Source: Planctomycetota bacterium (GTDB lineage: Bacteria; Planctomycetota; GCA-002687715; DRQF01). From it: DNA of 7,987 bases. Below the pieces are notes generated by a model, which made no database searches, was not told the origin of the DNA, and was given only the letters and a program-made list of their open reading frames with translations. Shown here piece after piece: positions 6,541 to 7,987 of the stretch. A program made the position numbers and the translations under genes. Numbering within the stretch: the first letter of the stretch is position 1; each line of letters starts with the position of its first letter. The stretch spans positions 1-7,987 of the forward strand of contig JAJRYU010000155.1 of assembly GCA_024275615.1 (NCBI GenBank). Direction: 5' to 3'.

Positions 6541-7544
6541 ACCTTCATGACTATTTCCTGCAGCCATCGTGGTGGCCGATGCTACTCTTGGGGCCATTGA
6601 TGTGGTTTCTGATGGGTAGGTGGGATCAACTCCGGGCACAGAGATTGGCCCTTCGCATCGGTCCAAGGACGGCAGATCTGGTTCCAGGGTTGGATCCGAA
6701 GTTGCGTCAAGCTCGTCGGCATCTTGCCACTGCCGGGTTCATATTCTCTGCCTTGGCGCTGATGCAGCCAACGTGGGGCCGGGCGAATAGTGAGCTGGCA
6801 AACAAAGGAATTGACTTGGTTGTCTGTCTTGACGTTTCCCGCTCCATGTCAGCAAGAGATCTTCAGCCCAGCAGGCTGAAGCGCGCAAAAATGGATTTGA
6901 AAGCCCTGGCCGATTCACTCACCGGAGATCGTATCGGCTTGATCATTTTTGCTGGGGAGGCCAAACTCGTTTCACCGCTAACCCGAGACGCAAACGCCTT
7001 CTTGACACTACTTGAAGACGTCGATTTTACTTCAGTTCGCCAAGGAGGCAGCAATCTTGCCGCGGCTCTGCGTGTGGGGTGCCAGGCCCTTGAAGGCAAA
7101 GAGGGCGATGCGGCGGCAATGATTGTCCTTTCGGATGGGGAAGACCACAAGGACTTGGCACGATCCGTTCTTGAGGATCCCTTGAGCACAACGATTCCTG
7201 TACACACCGTGGGTTATGGGACTGCCCTTGGCGAAAAAATTCCCATTGACCTCGGTGACGGGGAGGAGTTCCTGAAGGATAGTGCAGGAAGAGAAGTCGT
7301 GACTGTACTCAATGCCCGTGGTTTGCAAAATGTTGCGGGTCAATACGGTGGGTCCTATGTTGATGCGAGCGTAGCCGACAGTCCGGTTGTCGATCTCTAT
7401 CGCAACCAAGTGGCACCCACGCTTGCTCGTTCGTTGGCAGCTCGGTCTAGTCTGGGGAGAGCAAACCGTTACCAATGGCCATTGCTGCTCGCCGTATTCT
7501 TGTTTTGTGTTGAACTGGCGTTGAGCGATCGGAGGCAAGCATGA
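6537..7544 (+). CDS. batB: BatB-type membrane-anchored VWA protein
   Basis: This 335-aa protein is paralogous to BatA: they share GID(L/I)V(V/L)C(L/M)DVS-S, GDRI/NDRI and (V/L)V-PLT. Membrane helices lie at about 12-27 (WWPMLLLGPLMWFLMG) and 63-78, with one at the C-terminus (YQWPLLLAVFLFCVELALS). The VWA domain spans about 91-290. MIDAS: D99-x-S101-x-S103, D200 (VLSDGEDH), and Ser172 (GGSNLAAAL) where BatA has Thr. The insert KIPIDLGDGEEFLKDSAGREVVT is typical of BatB and absent from BatA. I chose ATG 6537 because it gives the expected N-terminus (MNLHDYFLQPSWW) and forms an ATGA overlap with batA. GGAA at 6525-6528 can serve as ribosome site. The open frame extends upstream to 6462, but the added residues (MVRCHRAFSAAYR...) are batA coding sequence read in another frame. 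Confidence 0.94.
   Translation: MNLHDYFLQPSWWPMLLLGPLMWFLMGRWDQLRAQRLALRIGPRTADLVPGLDPKLRQARRHLATAGFIFSALALMQPTWGRANSELANKGIDLVVCLDVSRSMSARDLQPSRLKRAKMDLKALADSLTGDRIGLIIFAGEAKLVSPLTRDANAFLTLLEDVDFTSVRQGGSNLAAALRVGCQALEGKEGDAAAMIVLSDGEDHKDLARSVLEDPLSTTIPVHTVGYGTALGEKIPIDLGDGEEFLKDSAGREVVTVLNARGLQNVAGQYGGSYVDASVADSPVVDLYRNQVAPTLARSLAARSSLGRANRYQWPLLLAVFLFCVELALSDRRQA
7531..7535 (+). promoter_or_regulatory. strong ribosome binding site of the TPR gene
   Basis: GGAGG within the final batB codons lies five bases before the ATG at 7541. It is the best Shine-Dalgarno match in the window and suggests this subunit is also initiated independently of coupling, perhaps at a higher level than its neighbours. 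Confidence 0.65.
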
Positions 7545-7987
7545 AGTTTCTATGCGTTGTGCTCCTTGTCTTGGCCGCATCTTCTGTCTTAGAAGCAGAG
7601 CGTCACTACCGATCTGGTGATTTCGAAAGTGCTCTTCATTCCTTTCGTGGGCTTGTCGCGGACGAGGGCGAAAATGCTAGCGCCTCTTTGTACTTCAACT
7701 TGGCCCTGGCGGCATTGCAAAGCGGTCATTTCGTGGAAGCTGAAATCGCGGTCGAAAAATCGGCAGTGCGCGGAGGCCGGGAGTACGAAGTTCTGCGCGT
7801 GTTCCTGCTTGGGAATGTCGCATTTGCGCGTTGCGAGCAAGCAGAAGCACTATCCAAACGAGTTGAGGCTGGACTACCAGCTTTTGATTCGGCAATTACC
7901 TTCGCCCAGCAAGCCAAGAAACTATGGATTCAGGCGGTTCGCTTGGACCCGAGTCTAACGAACGCCGCTCGAAATATCGAAAGGGCC
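7541..7987 (+). CDS. batC: exported TPR protein of the Bat operon (BatC-like), 3' part missing
   Basis: The first 149 codons of a gene that continues past the right edge. Residues 1-19 form a signal peptide (MKFLCVVLLVLAASSVLEA, cleavage before ERHY). TPR-like helices follow: ERHYRSGDFESALHSFRGLVAD (20-41), SLYFNLALAALQSGHFVEAEIAVEKSA (49-75), and YEVLRVFLLGNVAFARCEQA (82-101). The segment QAVRLDPSLTNAARNIERA (131-149) matches the A-x-x-x-DP...AR-N-E pattern typical of TPR proteins in bat operons. The protein would sit in the periplasm, where TPRs mediate protein-protein contacts with the VWA domains of BatA/BatB. The start is certain: a GGAGG ribosome site and an ATGA overlap with batB. Whether it is BatC proper or a BatB/BatC/BatE-type variant cannot be decided without the C-terminus. 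Confidence 0.85.
   Translation, partial: MKFLCVVLLVLAASSVLEAERHYRSGDFESALHSFRGLVADEGENASASLYFNLALAALQSGHFVEAEIAVEKSAVRGGREYEVLRVFLLGNVAFARCEQAEALSKRVEAGLPAFDSAITFAQQAKKLWIQAVRLDPSLTNAARNIERA

Noticed and set aside
5533..7544. batA and batB as a recent gene duplication or repeat
   Set aside because: They share motifs only at the protein-pattern level. BatA and BatB are an ancient tandem pair in this operon type, and no DNA-level repeat is visible.
1..7987. tRNA, rRNA, CRISPR array, IS ends or attachment sites
   Set aside because: I saw no repeat arrays, transposase motifs, terminal inverted repeats or RNA-gene signatures. The window is almost fully occupied by coding sequence.

Overview
The window reads as chromosomal DNA from a Gram-negative-type bacterium with a periplasm. 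Base composition is moderate (roughly mid-50s % GC by eye). The left edge holds a c-type cytochrome lipoprotein with a CSGCHG haem motif followed by a 'GDGKGET..KKPARSFAAGG' run. Next to it is a large secreted thioredoxin-like/repeat protein. This combination is reminiscent of Planctomycetota or neighbouring deep-branching groups. That placement is an inference of modest confidence; the sequence contains no rRNA or other phylogenetic marker. Nothing suggests phage, IS elements, CRISPR, tRNA or rRNA.

Layout: two divergent transcription units meet at an intergenic region at 2513-2688. The leftward unit (minus strand) has a 728-aa exported protein (326-2512) and then, about 45-80 nt downstream on the same strand, the start of a cytochrome c lipoprotein that runs off the left edge. 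The rightward unit (plus strand, 2689 to the right edge) is a tightly packed Bat/MoxR-type operon. Its order is MoxR AAA+ ATPase, DUF58 protein with a VWA-like metal site, membrane-anchored DUF4381/BatD-like protein, BatA, BatB, and a TPR protein (BatC-like) cut by the right edge. Every junction in this operon overlaps by 1-4 nt (TTGA, TAATG's shared A, ATGA, ATGA, ATGA), which strongly implies translational coupling and co-production of one complex.

How the genes probably work together: MoxR ATPases are chaperone-like AAA+ proteins that partner with VWA/MIDAS proteins. Here the cytoplasmic MoxR and DUF58 proteins would act with three membrane proteins. Two are VWA proteins held by an N-terminal and a C-terminal membrane segment, and one has a periplasmic beta domain and a cytosolic helical domain. 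An exported TPR protein completes the set. Such operons are associated with envelope stress or aerotolerance in Bacteroides and related systems, but their biochemical role is unsettled. The divergent neighbour is a periplasmic multi-repeat protein whose thioredoxin-like domain lacks a CxxC but carries a Cys/His cluster. It is followed by a haem lipoprotein, so a shared envelope or redox function is possible. Only adjacency supports that idea.

The Bat operon itself is a known system. The least explained item is the 728-aa protein and its possible link to the Bat operon through a shared, apparently face-to-face promoter region.
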